Source: Thermoproteota archaeon (GTDB lineage: Archaea; Korarchaeota; Korarchaeia; Korarchaeales; Korarchaeaceae). From it: 64,000 bases of DNA. Where the stretch lies: the NCBI GenBank assembly GCA_027491395.1, contig JAOZFI010000017.1, forward strand, positions 1 through 64,000, written 5' to 3'. The position numbers and the translations under genes were made by a program. Under the pieces are notes generated by a model, which was given only the letters and a program-made list of their open reading frames with translations, was not told the origin of the DNA and did no database searches. Below are positions 1 through 7,998 of the stretch, piece by piece (the first letter of the stretch is position 1; every line of letters begins with the position of its first letter).

Positions 1-3
1 AGG

Positions 4-1494
4 ATGGAGGGAATAGTGAAGAGGTTCCCCGGAGTCTTAGCGAACGATCACGTCAATTTTGAGCTACTTCCCGGGGAAATCCATGCCCTTTTGGGTGAGA
101 ACGGGGCCGGGAAAACAACTCTCATGAACATACTCTACGGCATATATCAGCCGGACGATGGGAAGATCTTCGTAAAGGGGAAGGAAGTTAGGATACGCAG
201 CCCTAGGGATGCGATAAGACTTGGAATAGGGATGGTGCATCAACACTTCCTTTTGGTGGACAAGCACACCGTGGCCGAGAATCTAGCCATGGGTTACGCT
301 AGGAGCTTCCTCAATCCCCTGAGAGAGGTAAAGGATAGGATAAGAGACTTCGCAGAAAAGTACGGGATCCAAGTGGATCCCGACGCTTACATTTGGCAGC
401 TCTCGGTGGGGGAGCAACAGAGAGTGGAGATAGTGAAGGCCCTCTATGCAGGGGCGGACATCCTCATCTTGGACGAGCCCACATCGGTTCTCACGCCCCA
501 GGAGGCTAGGGACCTCTTCAATGTGCTCAGGAGGATGAAGGAAGACGGAAAAGGCATTGTCTTCATCACGCACAAGCTCTCGGAGGTCTTCGAGGTGGCG
601 GACAGGGTTACGGTCATGAGGAGGGGAAGGGTAGTCGGCACGCTCAGAGTGGAGGAAGCAACCAAGGAATCGCTGGCTAGGATGATGGTGGGGAGGGATG
701 TGGTCTTCGAGCTGGAGAAGGTGCCTGGCAAGCCAGGAAGGCCGGTCCTCGAGGTTAGAGACCTAATTGTCCTCGGTGATAGGGGAAGAGAGGCCGTCAA
801 GGGTATCAGCTTCGAGGTGAGGGAGGGAGAGATATTCGGTGTCGCTGGAGTGGCGGGGAACGGGCAGAGAGAGCTGGTGCAAGCTATAGTGGGATTGAGG
901 AGGGTGAAATCTGGCTCCGTGAGTGTGATGGGGGTGGATGCTACCAATAAATCGCCTCGAGAGATCGCTGAGCTGGGTGTCGGACACATTCCGGAGGAGA
1001 GGCTCAAGTTCGGCATAGTCCCCGACATGAGCGTCGCGGAGAACTCCGTGCTGAAGAGCTACTACAGGCCACCCTACAGGAGGGGTCTGCTACTCGACTA
1101 CGGCGAGATAAGGAGGACCGCCGAGTCTCTCATAAACGAGTACGAGATAGCTGTCCCCTCACCTGACACGCAGGCCAGGCTCCTCTCAGGAGGTAACATG
1201 CAGAAGCTCATAGTGGGGAGGGAGATGAGGAGGGACCCCAAACTCATAGTGGCCTCCAACCCGACCTTTGGCTTGGATGTGGGAGCCACAGAGTACATAA
1301 GAAAACTCCTTCTCAAGAAAAGGGACGAGGGAAGGGCCATCCTCCTTGTATCGGGCGACTTGGATGAGGTGATCCAGCTCAGCGATCGCATAGCTGTGAT
1401 GTTCGAGGGTAGGTTTGTGGGAGTAGTCAGGCCGGAGGAAGTGGCGAGGGAGGAGATCGGCCTCATGATGTCCGGATCGGAGGTGCTCCGATGA
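4..1494 (+). CDS. ABC transporter ATPase, duplicated ATP-binding domains, BMP-family nucleoside/simple sugar importer (YufO/NupO-like)
   Basis: Two ABC domains: Walker A GENGAGKTT, signatures LSVGEQQR and LSGGNMQK; followed by two permeases and a BMP binding protein. Start may lie upstream of the window edge. Confidence 0.9.
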   Translation: MEGIVKRFPGVLANDHVNFELLPGEIHALLGENGAGKTTLMNILYGIYQPDDGKIFVKGKEVRIRSPRDAIRLGIGMVHQHFLLVDKHTVAENLAMGYARSFLNPLREVKDRIRDFAEKYGIQVDPDAYIWQLSVGEQQRVEIVKALYAGADILILDEPTSVLTPQEARDLFNVLRRMKEDGKGIVFITHKLSEVFEVADRVTVMRRGRVVGTLRVEEATKESLARMMVGRDVVFELEKVPGKPGRPVLEVRDLIVLGDRGREAVKGISFEVREGEIFGVAGVAGNGQRELVQAIVGLRRVKSGSVSVMGVDATNKSPREIAELGVGHIPEERLKFGIVPDMSVAENSVLKSYYRPPYRRGLLLDYGEIRRTAESLINEYEIAVPSPDTQARLLSGGNMQKLIVGREMRRDPKLIVASNPTFGLDVGATEYIRKLLLKKRDEGRAILLVSGDLDEVIQLSDRIAVMFEGRFVGVVRPEEVAREEIGLMMSGSEVLR

Positions 1495-2564
1495 GGTTGA
1501 GGGTTACCAAGAGAGTTGAGACGAGCAGGAAGATTATGATTCTCGTGAGGATATCATCGGTTTTCGCTGCCCTGATGACTGCCTCGATTGTCTTCTTGGT
1601 TTACGGCCTGAATCCCGTCGATGTATACTCCTCAATATTCTACAACGCGTTCGCTACTCGCATAGGCGTGATGGAATCTGTGGTTAGAATGATTCCCCTC
1701 CTCTTGGTGAGCTCAGGCCTCGCCTTGGTGTTCAGGACGGGGTTCTGGAATATAGGGGCAGAGGGCCAGCTGCTGGCGGGGGCGATGGCAGCTTACATGA
1801 TAGCGGTGAACTACGGGTCACTTCCGTCAGCGTTGCTCATTCCCATCCTCTTCTCCATCGGGTTCGCTGCGGGAGCCGCTTGGGGCATACCACCAGCGAT
1901 CCTGAAGGCCAAGCTCAACGTGAACGAGGTCATCTCCACCCTCATGCTGTACTACGTCTTGTATTGGATGTTCCAGCACCTCATCCACGGTCCTTGGAAG
2001 GCTAAGGAGAAGGTCGGACAGCTCACTTACGGCGGCTTCGCCCACACGGAGGTGATACCAGAAGCGTCTCACCTTCCCCTGATAGATGGCACGAGGATCC
2101 ACTGGCCCACCCTTCTGATAGCTGTGATCACCTCCATCTTGGCCTACCTGATCCTGAGGAAGACCCCTTGGGGGTTCGAGATGAGAGCCATGGGAAGCAA
2201 TCCAGATGCCGCCGCGGCGGCCGGCATGAGCTACATGAGGACCGTGGTTCTGGCCATGGTGGTGAGCGGTGGCTTGGCGGGGATCGCGGGAGTGGGGGAG
2301 CTTTGCGGTGTACAGAAGAGGTTCACCCCAGAGTTCCTCTCCGGATACGGGTTTTCCGGAATAATAACCGCTTGGCTGGGGGGTAACAATCCTCTAAGCC
2401 TGATCGTGACGAATTTCCTCTATGGAGGCCTTTTAGTCGGTGGAGAATACATAATGATAACGTACAGGCTTCCCATAGGGGTAGTGGACCTCTTCAATGG
2501 GATCATACTGTTCTTCGTCCTCGCTGGTGAGTTTCTAGTGAGGTACAGGGTGGTGAGGAGATGA
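1491..2564 (+). CDS. ABC transporter permease (YufP/NupP-like)
   Basis: Polytopic; FRTGFWNIGAEGQLLAGAMAA motif; overlaps the ATPase by 4 nt. Confidence 0.9.
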   Translation: MRLRVTKRVETSRKIMILVRISSVFAALMTASIVFLVYGLNPVDVYSSIFYNAFATRIGVMESVVRMIPLLLVSSGLALVFRTGFWNIGAEGQLLAGAMAAYMIAVNYGSLPSALLIPILFSIGFAAGAAWGIPPAILKAKLNVNEVISTLMLYYVLYWMFQHLIHGPWKAKEKVGQLTYGGFAHTEVIPEASHLPLIDGTRIHWPTLLIAVITSILAYLILRKTPWGFEMRAMGSNPDAAAAAGMSYMRTVVLAMVVSGGLAGIAGVGELCGVQKRFTPEFLSGYGFSGIITAWLGGNNPLSLIVTNFLYGGLLVGGEYIMITYRLPIGVVDLFNGIILFFVLAGEFLVRYRVVRR

Positions 2565-3496
2565 TCGAGGCCAAGCTAATCGAGAATATCCTCTGGATAG
2601 GTCTGAGGTCGGCGACGCCTCTCCTCCTCGCGGCACTAGGTGAGATATATGCAGAGAGATCCGGAATTCTGAACTTAGGTGTTGAGGGAATGATGGCCGT
2701 GGGTGCCCTGAGCTCTTTCGCGACCGCCCTAGTCACAGGGAACCCGTGGTTGGGAGTTCTGGTCGGGATGCTTTCCGGGGGCTCGCTATCGATGATACAT
2801 GGAGCCATAAGCATAGGACTCAAGGGAAATCAGGTGGTTTCGGGGCTTGCCCTGACCATGTTCGGCCTAGGACTCAGCAGCGTCCTCGGAAGGGTTTACG
2901 TGGGAAACCAGCTACCAGTGGAGGCGAGGTTCCTTCCGAAACCCGTGGAACCACTATCGTCCATCCCGGTACTGGGGAAGGTGCTCTTCGACCAAGATCC
3001 CCTCTTCTACGTCTCCCTGCTTCTGGCCCTGATCATGTGGTTCCTCCTATACAGGACGAAGTACGGGATAGTCATAAGGTCTACCGGGGAGAACCCAGCT
3101 GCCGTTGATGCGATGGGCATAAATGTGAACAAGGTCAGGTACTTGAGCACCCTCATTGGGGGGATACTTGCCGGGCTCGCCGGCGCCTACCTATCAGTCG
3201 CGTATAATCCGGCTTGGATAGAGAACATGACCGCCGGGAGGGGGTGGATAGCTCTGGCACTCGTGATATTCTCACTTTGGGACCCTCTCAGAGCCCTCTT
3301 GGGCTCGTACCTCTTTGGCGTCGTGGAGGCGAGCGGTTACACGCTTCAGGCCTATGGTTACAGCCAATGGCTTCTAAACGGACTTCCCTATCTTCTGACC
3401 ATAGTAATACTGACTCTAGGAGCCACTGAATCTATGAGGAGGAGGATGGGAGCCCCTGCAGCACTGGGCAAACCGTACGAAAGAGAAGAGAGGTAA
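2561..3496 (+). CDS. ABC transporter permease (YufQ/NupQ-like)
   Basis: YAERSGILNLGVEGMMAVGAL motif; 4-nt overlap with the previous gene. Confidence 0.9.
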   Translation: MIEAKLIENILWIGLRSATPLLLAALGEIYAERSGILNLGVEGMMAVGALSSFATALVTGNPWLGVLVGMLSGGSLSMIHGAISIGLKGNQVVSGLALTMFGLGLSSVLGRVYVGNQLPVEARFLPKPVEPLSSIPVLGKVLFDQDPLFYVSLLLALIMWFLLYRTKYGIVIRSTGENPAAVDAMGINVNKVRYLSTLIGGILAGLAGAYLSVAYNPAWIENMTAGRGWIALALVIFSLWDPLRALLGSYLFGVVEASGYTLQAYGYSQWLLNGLPYLLTIVILTLGATESMRRRMGAPAALGKPYEREER

Positions 3497-3498
3497 AT

Positions 3499-3554
3499 AG
3501 GAGAGGCTCGCGACCCCCCATGAGGTTCAAGCCCTCTACCCGCGGGCCTCTCCT
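3499..3554 (+). promoter_or_regulatory. Long leader stem-loop (14-bp stem) containing an inner GAGG...CCTC hairpin
   Basis: AGGAGAGGCTCGCG (3499-3512) pairs with CGCGGGCCTCTCCT (3541-3554), one G-U; the loop carries ACCCCCCATGAGGT, repeated at 3669-3682. Confidence 0.6.
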
Positions 3555-3689
3555 AGGCCGCCGCCCACGGCAGCCTCCTACTCCTTTCACCTCTTATTTG
3601 AAAACTTTTCGGTGCAGGTGAAACGGCTGGGTCATCTTTATGAAATGCCCGCTGGCCTCAGCCACAACACCCCCCATGAGGTAGTTAGT

Positions 3690-5015
3690 ATGACCTCTAC
3701 CCAGTGGGCCGCGATAGCGGTAATACTCCTTATTCTAGGCCTGATTGCGGGTTATTTTGCCGCTCCGAGTCGTGTCACCACGGTCACCCAGACCGTGACT
3801 GTAGGAGCTACAGGAGCACCCGCTAAGACCGTCACGGTCACCGAAACCAAGACCATCTCGCCTGAGGGCAGGAAGATAAAGGCCGCTTGGATATACGTGG
3901 GGCCGATAGGGGACATAGGATGGACCTACGCCCACCATCAAGCGAAGGAGATGGTGGATAAAAAGTACGACTGGCTTGAGACGACTCACGTAGAGTCAGT
4001 AGCTCCTGCCGATGCCGCTGGCGTGATAGAACAGCTCATCTCCCAAGGTTACGACGTGATCTTCACCACGAGTTTCGACTTCATGGATCCGACGCTGGAA
4101 GAGGCCCAGAAGCATCCTGACAAGATATTCTGGCACTGTTCAGGGTACAAGAGGGCTCCTAACATGGGTACATACTTCGCGGACTTCTACCAGGTCTACT
4201 ACCTGAACGGTCTCATGGCCGGAGCCCTGACCAAGACCAAGAAGATAGGCTATGTGGCGGCGCACCTGATACCCGAGGTCGTCAGGCACATAAACGCCTT
4301 CTCCTTGGGAGTTAAGGAGGTCTGCGGGGACTGCAAGGTATACGTCAGGGAGATAGGAGCTTGGTACGATCCCACAAAAGCCAGACAGGCAGCGGAGTCC
4401 TTGATATCTGAGGGAGTGGATGTGCTCGCATTCACAGAGGACTCGCCGACTGTCGTTCAGGTCGCAGAAGAGCACTTCCAGAGGGGAGAGCGCGTTCTCG
4501 CCTTCGGTCACTACAGCCCCATGGAGAAGTTTGGGAAGGATGTTTGCGTCAGCGGCCAGCTCGTCCATTGGGAGGTGATATACGACGACATCCTCAGCAA
4601 GATATACGCTGGCTCCTACACACCTAAGAACCTCCAAGATGTCGATTACTGGTGGAAACTGAAGGAAGGCGCAGTGGAACTCGGCTGCGCCTACAACCAA
4701 CCAATCAATCCTAAATTTGTGGGCGAGCTGAAGTCCGTTAAGGTGAATGAGAAGGTCCAGCTTCCGAACGGTACAGTGATAGAGAATCCAGACGTTTACA
4801 CGCTCGTCATGGCGAGGCTCGTACAGATGGGTGCCGTTTGGACCGGTAAGAAGTGGGTATTCGTTAACGACGAGACATTCGACCCGTTCACTGGACCGAT
4901 ATACGATAACGAGGGCAAGTTAAGGGTGCTCCCCGGACAGAGGATAGGCCACGATGAGCTCTGGTCCATGCAGTGGTGGGTAGATAACGTGGTAGGTCCA
5001 TCATTGGGAGGCTAA
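3690..5015 (+). CDS. BMP family ABC transporter substrate-binding protein
   Basis: N-terminal hydrophobic segment then KIKAAWIYVGPIGDIGWTYAHHQ, typical of BMP lipoproteins. GAGGT Shine-Dalgarno 7 nt before ATG 3690; the longer ORF from 3612 is unlikely. Confidence 0.9.
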   Translation: MTSTQWAAIAVILLILGLIAGYFAAPSRVTTVTQTVTVGATGAPAKTVTVTETKTISPEGRKIKAAWIYVGPIGDIGWTYAHHQAKEMVDKKYDWLETTHVESVAPADAAGVIEQLISQGYDVIFTTSFDFMDPTLEEAQKHPDKIFWHCSGYKRAPNMGTYFADFYQVYYLNGLMAGALTKTKKIGYVAAHLIPEVVRHINAFSLGVKEVCGDCKVYVREIGAWYDPTKARQAAESLISEGVDVLAFTEDSPTVVQVAEEHFQRGERVLAFGHYSPMEKFGKDVCVSGQLVHWEVIYDDILSKIYAGSYTPKNLQDVDYWWKLKEGAVELGCAYNQPINPKFVGELKSVKVNEKVQLPNGTVIENPDVYTLVMARLVQMGAVWTGKKWVFVNDETFDPFTGPIYDNEGKLRVLPGQRIGHDELWSMQWWVDNVVGPSLGG

Positions 5016-5058
5016 GCATCTTCTCCCTCCTTCCTTTCTTCTTCTTTTTTTAAAGGGA

Positions 5059-5931
5059 TTAGATCTCCTTCCTCATCCACTTGTACCTGCTTACTGGCTC
5101 GAAGCCAGCGGCCTCGAACGCTGCCCTATACCTGCACCAAGTCTGCGTAACTACCTTGGGCACGCCCATCTCATTGGCGAGGGTAACCGCCATCTCAGCA
5201 GAATCAAATATCTGACCAAGACTGGCCCTCTTCGGTCCCCATATCAGGGCGTAAAGGTGATCATCGTCCCTAGTAGGCTGGAACATCGCGAGGATGAGTT
5301 GCCACAGCCCCACCCTGACCTTCACGACTCTCGGCGAGGGAAGACCCACACTCTCCCTGTCCCACAGTAGCTCCCAAAGGAGGGATGAGGGCCTTGTCTG
5401 TCCAGCGATCATCTGGGCGGCAGCGGGGAATTCCTCCCTAGTGACATCCTCTAACTTGGGCTGCTCGGGTGCAGGCCTCGCCGGCGCCTCCATGAGCACC
5501 TGAGAATCGATCTCCCTGAATCCCAAGTTTTCGAAGAAGGGAAGGGCCTCGTTGGTCGGTATTGTGTCCAAGTGACGCATTCCCATTCCCCTAGCTAGAT
5601 CCATACACCTCTCAACGAGCTTCCTCCCTACGCCAGTCCTCCTCGCCTCCTCCTTGACCCAGACCATCTGCAGGTATGCGTGCTCGCCTACGGGGGTGAG
5701 GAACCTCTCCGGTACGACCTCAGCTTCACCGATTACCTTTCCATCAGACAGAGCGACCACTGCCTTGCCACCGGACGAGTAGAGGGCCTCCAAGTACCAC
5801 CCAAATACTTGGGGGTCTCCCCAGTAGCCGCACTCCTTGATCCGGAGATCGAAGGTCATATCCTTCCAGTTGGGGCAGTGAATCGAGACAACTTCATCCA
5901 ACAAATCATGCCTGAACTCAACTATCTCCAA
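5059..5931 (-). CDS. GNAT family N-acetyltransferase, tandem domains
   Basis: VWVKEEARRTGVGRKLVERCMDLARGMG acetyl-CoA binding motif; second degenerate domain. Confidence 0.8.
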   Translation of the reverse strand: MEIVEFRHDLLDEVVSIHCPNWKDMTFDLRIKECGYWGDPQVFGWYLEALYSSGGKAVVALSDGKVIGEAEVVPERFLTPVGEHAYLQMVWVKEEARRTGVGRKLVERCMDLARGMGMRHLDTIPTNEALPFFENLGFREIDSQVLMEAPARPAPEQPKLEDVTREEFPAAAQMIAGQTRPSSLLWELLWDRESVGLPSPRVVKVRVGLWQLILAMFQPTRDDDHLYALIWGPKRASLGQIFDSAEMAVTLANEMGVPKVVTQTWCRYRAAFEAAGFEPVSRYKWMRKEI

Positions 5932-6695
5932 GAGGGATCCTCCTCCACCAGCCGGGCGAGCTCTCTGAAGATTTCTCCCGCAGGCCCTCTCAACCTGATG
6001 TTCGCCAAGCTACTTAAATTAGTTTCCTCCGGATTCACTTCCACCAGTATCTTCCCTCGCCTCGCCGCGTTTATGGGTAACAGGGCTGCAGGCATGACCA
6101 CACCACTAGTTCCCACAACGAGGACGACCTCCGCCTCAGAGAACAAACTCTCTGCCCTCTCGAACTGGTCCATCGGAATGGGCTCCTCGAACCACACCAC
6201 ATCAGGCCTGAGAAGCCCACCACACTCTCTACACCTCGGTAAATCATCCTCTGGTATGTTCCCGAAACCTAGATTGAACCGCTTACCGCATGCAATGCAC
6301 CTAACCCTCCATATCGAACCGTGGAGCTCTACGACTAGTCTAGAGCCAGCTCTCTGGTGGAGCCCGTCGACGTTCTGGGTCACCACGCCCATGAGTATGC
6401 CCTTCCTCTCCCAGTCAGCCATTACCTTGTGGGCCCAAGTTGGCTCGGCCCTCGCGATTACGGACATTCTCCACTTATACCACTCCCAGACTCTCTTGGG
6501 GTTGGACTCGAACGCTCGGGGCGTGGCCAACTCCTCAGGCCTGTACCTGTTCCAGAGCCCATCCTTCCCCCTGAAGGTCGGGATACCTGCCTCAGCTGAG
6601 GTCCCAGCTCCTGTGAACGCCAGCACCTTTCCTGTATGCTCCTTGATCAAGCGGGCCGCTGAGGACAGGTCCTCGGAAGGGACGATCTCACTCAC
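5922..6695 (-). CDS. cobB: Sir2 family NAD-dependent protein deacylase
   Basis: GAGTSAEAGIPTFRG, TQNVDGLHQRAG, two CxxC zinc pairs, GTSGVVMPA. Confidence 0.93.
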   Translation of the reverse strand: MSEIVPSEDLSSAARLIKEHTGKVLAFTGAGTSAEAGIPTFRGKDGLWNRYRPEELATPRAFESNPKRVWEWYKWRMSVIARAEPTWAHKVMADWERKGILMGVVTQNVDGLHQRAGSRLVVELHGSIWRVRCIACGKRFNLGFGNIPEDDLPRCRECGGLLRPDVVWFEEPIPMDQFERAESLFSEAEVVLVVGTSGVVMPAALLPINAARRGKILVEVNPEETNLSSLANIRLRGPAGEIFRELARLVEEDPSWR

Positions 6696-7998
6696 CTAAC
6701 CTCACCTCCGGCGGAGAGCTGGGATACGGTCTCACCTCGGCCTCGAGGGGACACCCTCCCCTGCAGACTTGGAGCAGAGGGCAGGAGAAGCACGCTTCCC
6801 CCACGAAACGGAGTTCCCTGATCTTCAGGCACTCATCGTGATACCAGATCTTCTCCCAAGAATCCCTCAGGATGTGACCTAGAACCTTGTAATGACTCTG
6901 GCAAGGTATCACGGATCCATCGGGCTCTACCGCTAGGGTTATGCTGCACGCCGAGCAGAACTTCGGTCCCAGACCCTCGCTCATCGGGTCTAGCTCACAG
7001 TAACGGGTCACCCCGAACCACCTGAAGTCCAGATCTAGCTCCGTGGTGAGCTCCTTAGCCTCAGCCAGCACATATCTTATCTCATCAAAGGAGGGCTCCA
7101 GATCTCTCAGGTCCCTGCCCCTTCCGCTGTATATCAGCCTGTTCAGAGAGAATCCATCTACACCCAGATCTGCGGCGAACCGTATCAATGATTCCACTGT
7201 GCTCATGTTCCTCCTGAGGAGGGTCGCATTGACGCTCACGTAGATATCGAACTTGAGCAGGTTCTTGAGCCCCTCGACCGTCTCCTTCCAGCTTCCCCTC
7301 ACTTGGGTTATGGAATCGTGGACCTCTGGATCGCTGGACTCCAAGGTCACCTGAGCGAAATCCAATCCGGCCTCGATCAACCTCTCAACCAGCTCTCGGG
7401 TTAGAAGTCTCCCATTCGTCACTATTCCCGAGACCATCCCGAGCCTCTGGGCCTCGGCCACCAGCTCCGGAAGATCCCTCCTGAGCGTGGGCTCCCCACC
7501 GGTGAAAGTGACTTGAGGGACTCCCAGCTCATGGAACCTCCTTAACACGGCCTTCCACTCATTAGTGCTCAATTCCTTCCGCTCGTCGGGACTGGAGGAG
7601 TAGCAATGGATGCAGGCGTTATTACACCTGTACGTGAGGGCCAAGTCGACCCTGAAGGGGGCACCGAGGGTTGATGGGTCAGGAAAGGCCGGTTTAAACC
7701 CTAGATCGGTTACGGGGTCCTCATATCCCTCGATGAATCTCCTGAGCTTACTGACTACGTCCTCATAGTGCCTCCTCACCTCATCCTTTCTCATGCCCCT
7801 GTAAATCCTCTTCAACTCCCGATAAGCCTCATCCCATCCCTTACCTGAGAGGAAAGCCTTGGCGAATACTGCTGCTGTGTAGTTGAGGTAAGCGACCCTC
7901 TGAGCATCCACCACGAGGGCACCCATGGCTAGGGGATCTATACGGAGCTGGATCCTCCTACCATTCAATTTGAATGTCAGGAATTCCCTCTCGATCAA
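6688..7998 (-). CDS. Radical SAM/SPASM peptide-modifying-type enzyme with PqqD/RRE-like N-terminal region
   Basis: CNNACIHC (CxxxCxxC), TGGEPTLR, SPASM-type C-terminus CSAC...CQSHYK...CFSCPLLQVCRGGCP. Likely TTG start at 7998 overlapping the upstream stop (TTGA), preceded by GGAGGTGGGG. Confidence 0.85.
   Translation of the reverse strand: MIEREFLTFKLNGRRIQLRIDPLAMGALVVDAQRVAYLNYTAAVFAKAFLSGKGWDEAYRELKRIYRGMRKDEVRRHYEDVVSKLRRFIEGYEDPVTDLGFKPAFPDPSTLGAPFRVDLALTYRCNNACIHCYSSSPDERKELSTNEWKAVLRRFHELGVPQVTFTGGEPTLRRDLPELVAEAQRLGMVSGIVTNGRLLTRELVERLIEAGLDFAQVTLESSDPEVHDSITQVRGSWKETVEGLKNLLKFDIYVSVNATLLRRNMSTVESLIRFAADLGVDGFSLNRLIYSGRGRDLRDLEPSFDEIRYVLAEAKELTTELDLDFRWFGVTRYCELDPMSEGLGPKFCSACSITLAVEPDGSVIPCQSHYKVLGHILRDSWEKIWYHDECLKIRELRFVGEACFSCPLLQVCRGGCPLEAEVRPYPSSPPEVRLGE

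Noticed and set aside
444-1028. 194-aa minus-strand ORF (and other overlaps such as 15635-16318 +, 30967-31857 -)
   Set aside because: Low-complexity Ser/Pro/Thr translations antisense to well-supported genes.
3521-3540. tRNA T-arm-like GAGG-TTCAAGC-CCTC, possible split or degenerate tRNA
   Set aside because: No matching acceptor, D or anticodon arms nearby; better explained as part of the duplicated leader motif.
5680-6699. 339-aa + strand ORF
   Set aside because: Antisense shadow of the Sir2 and GNAT genes, which have clear motifs on the minus strand.
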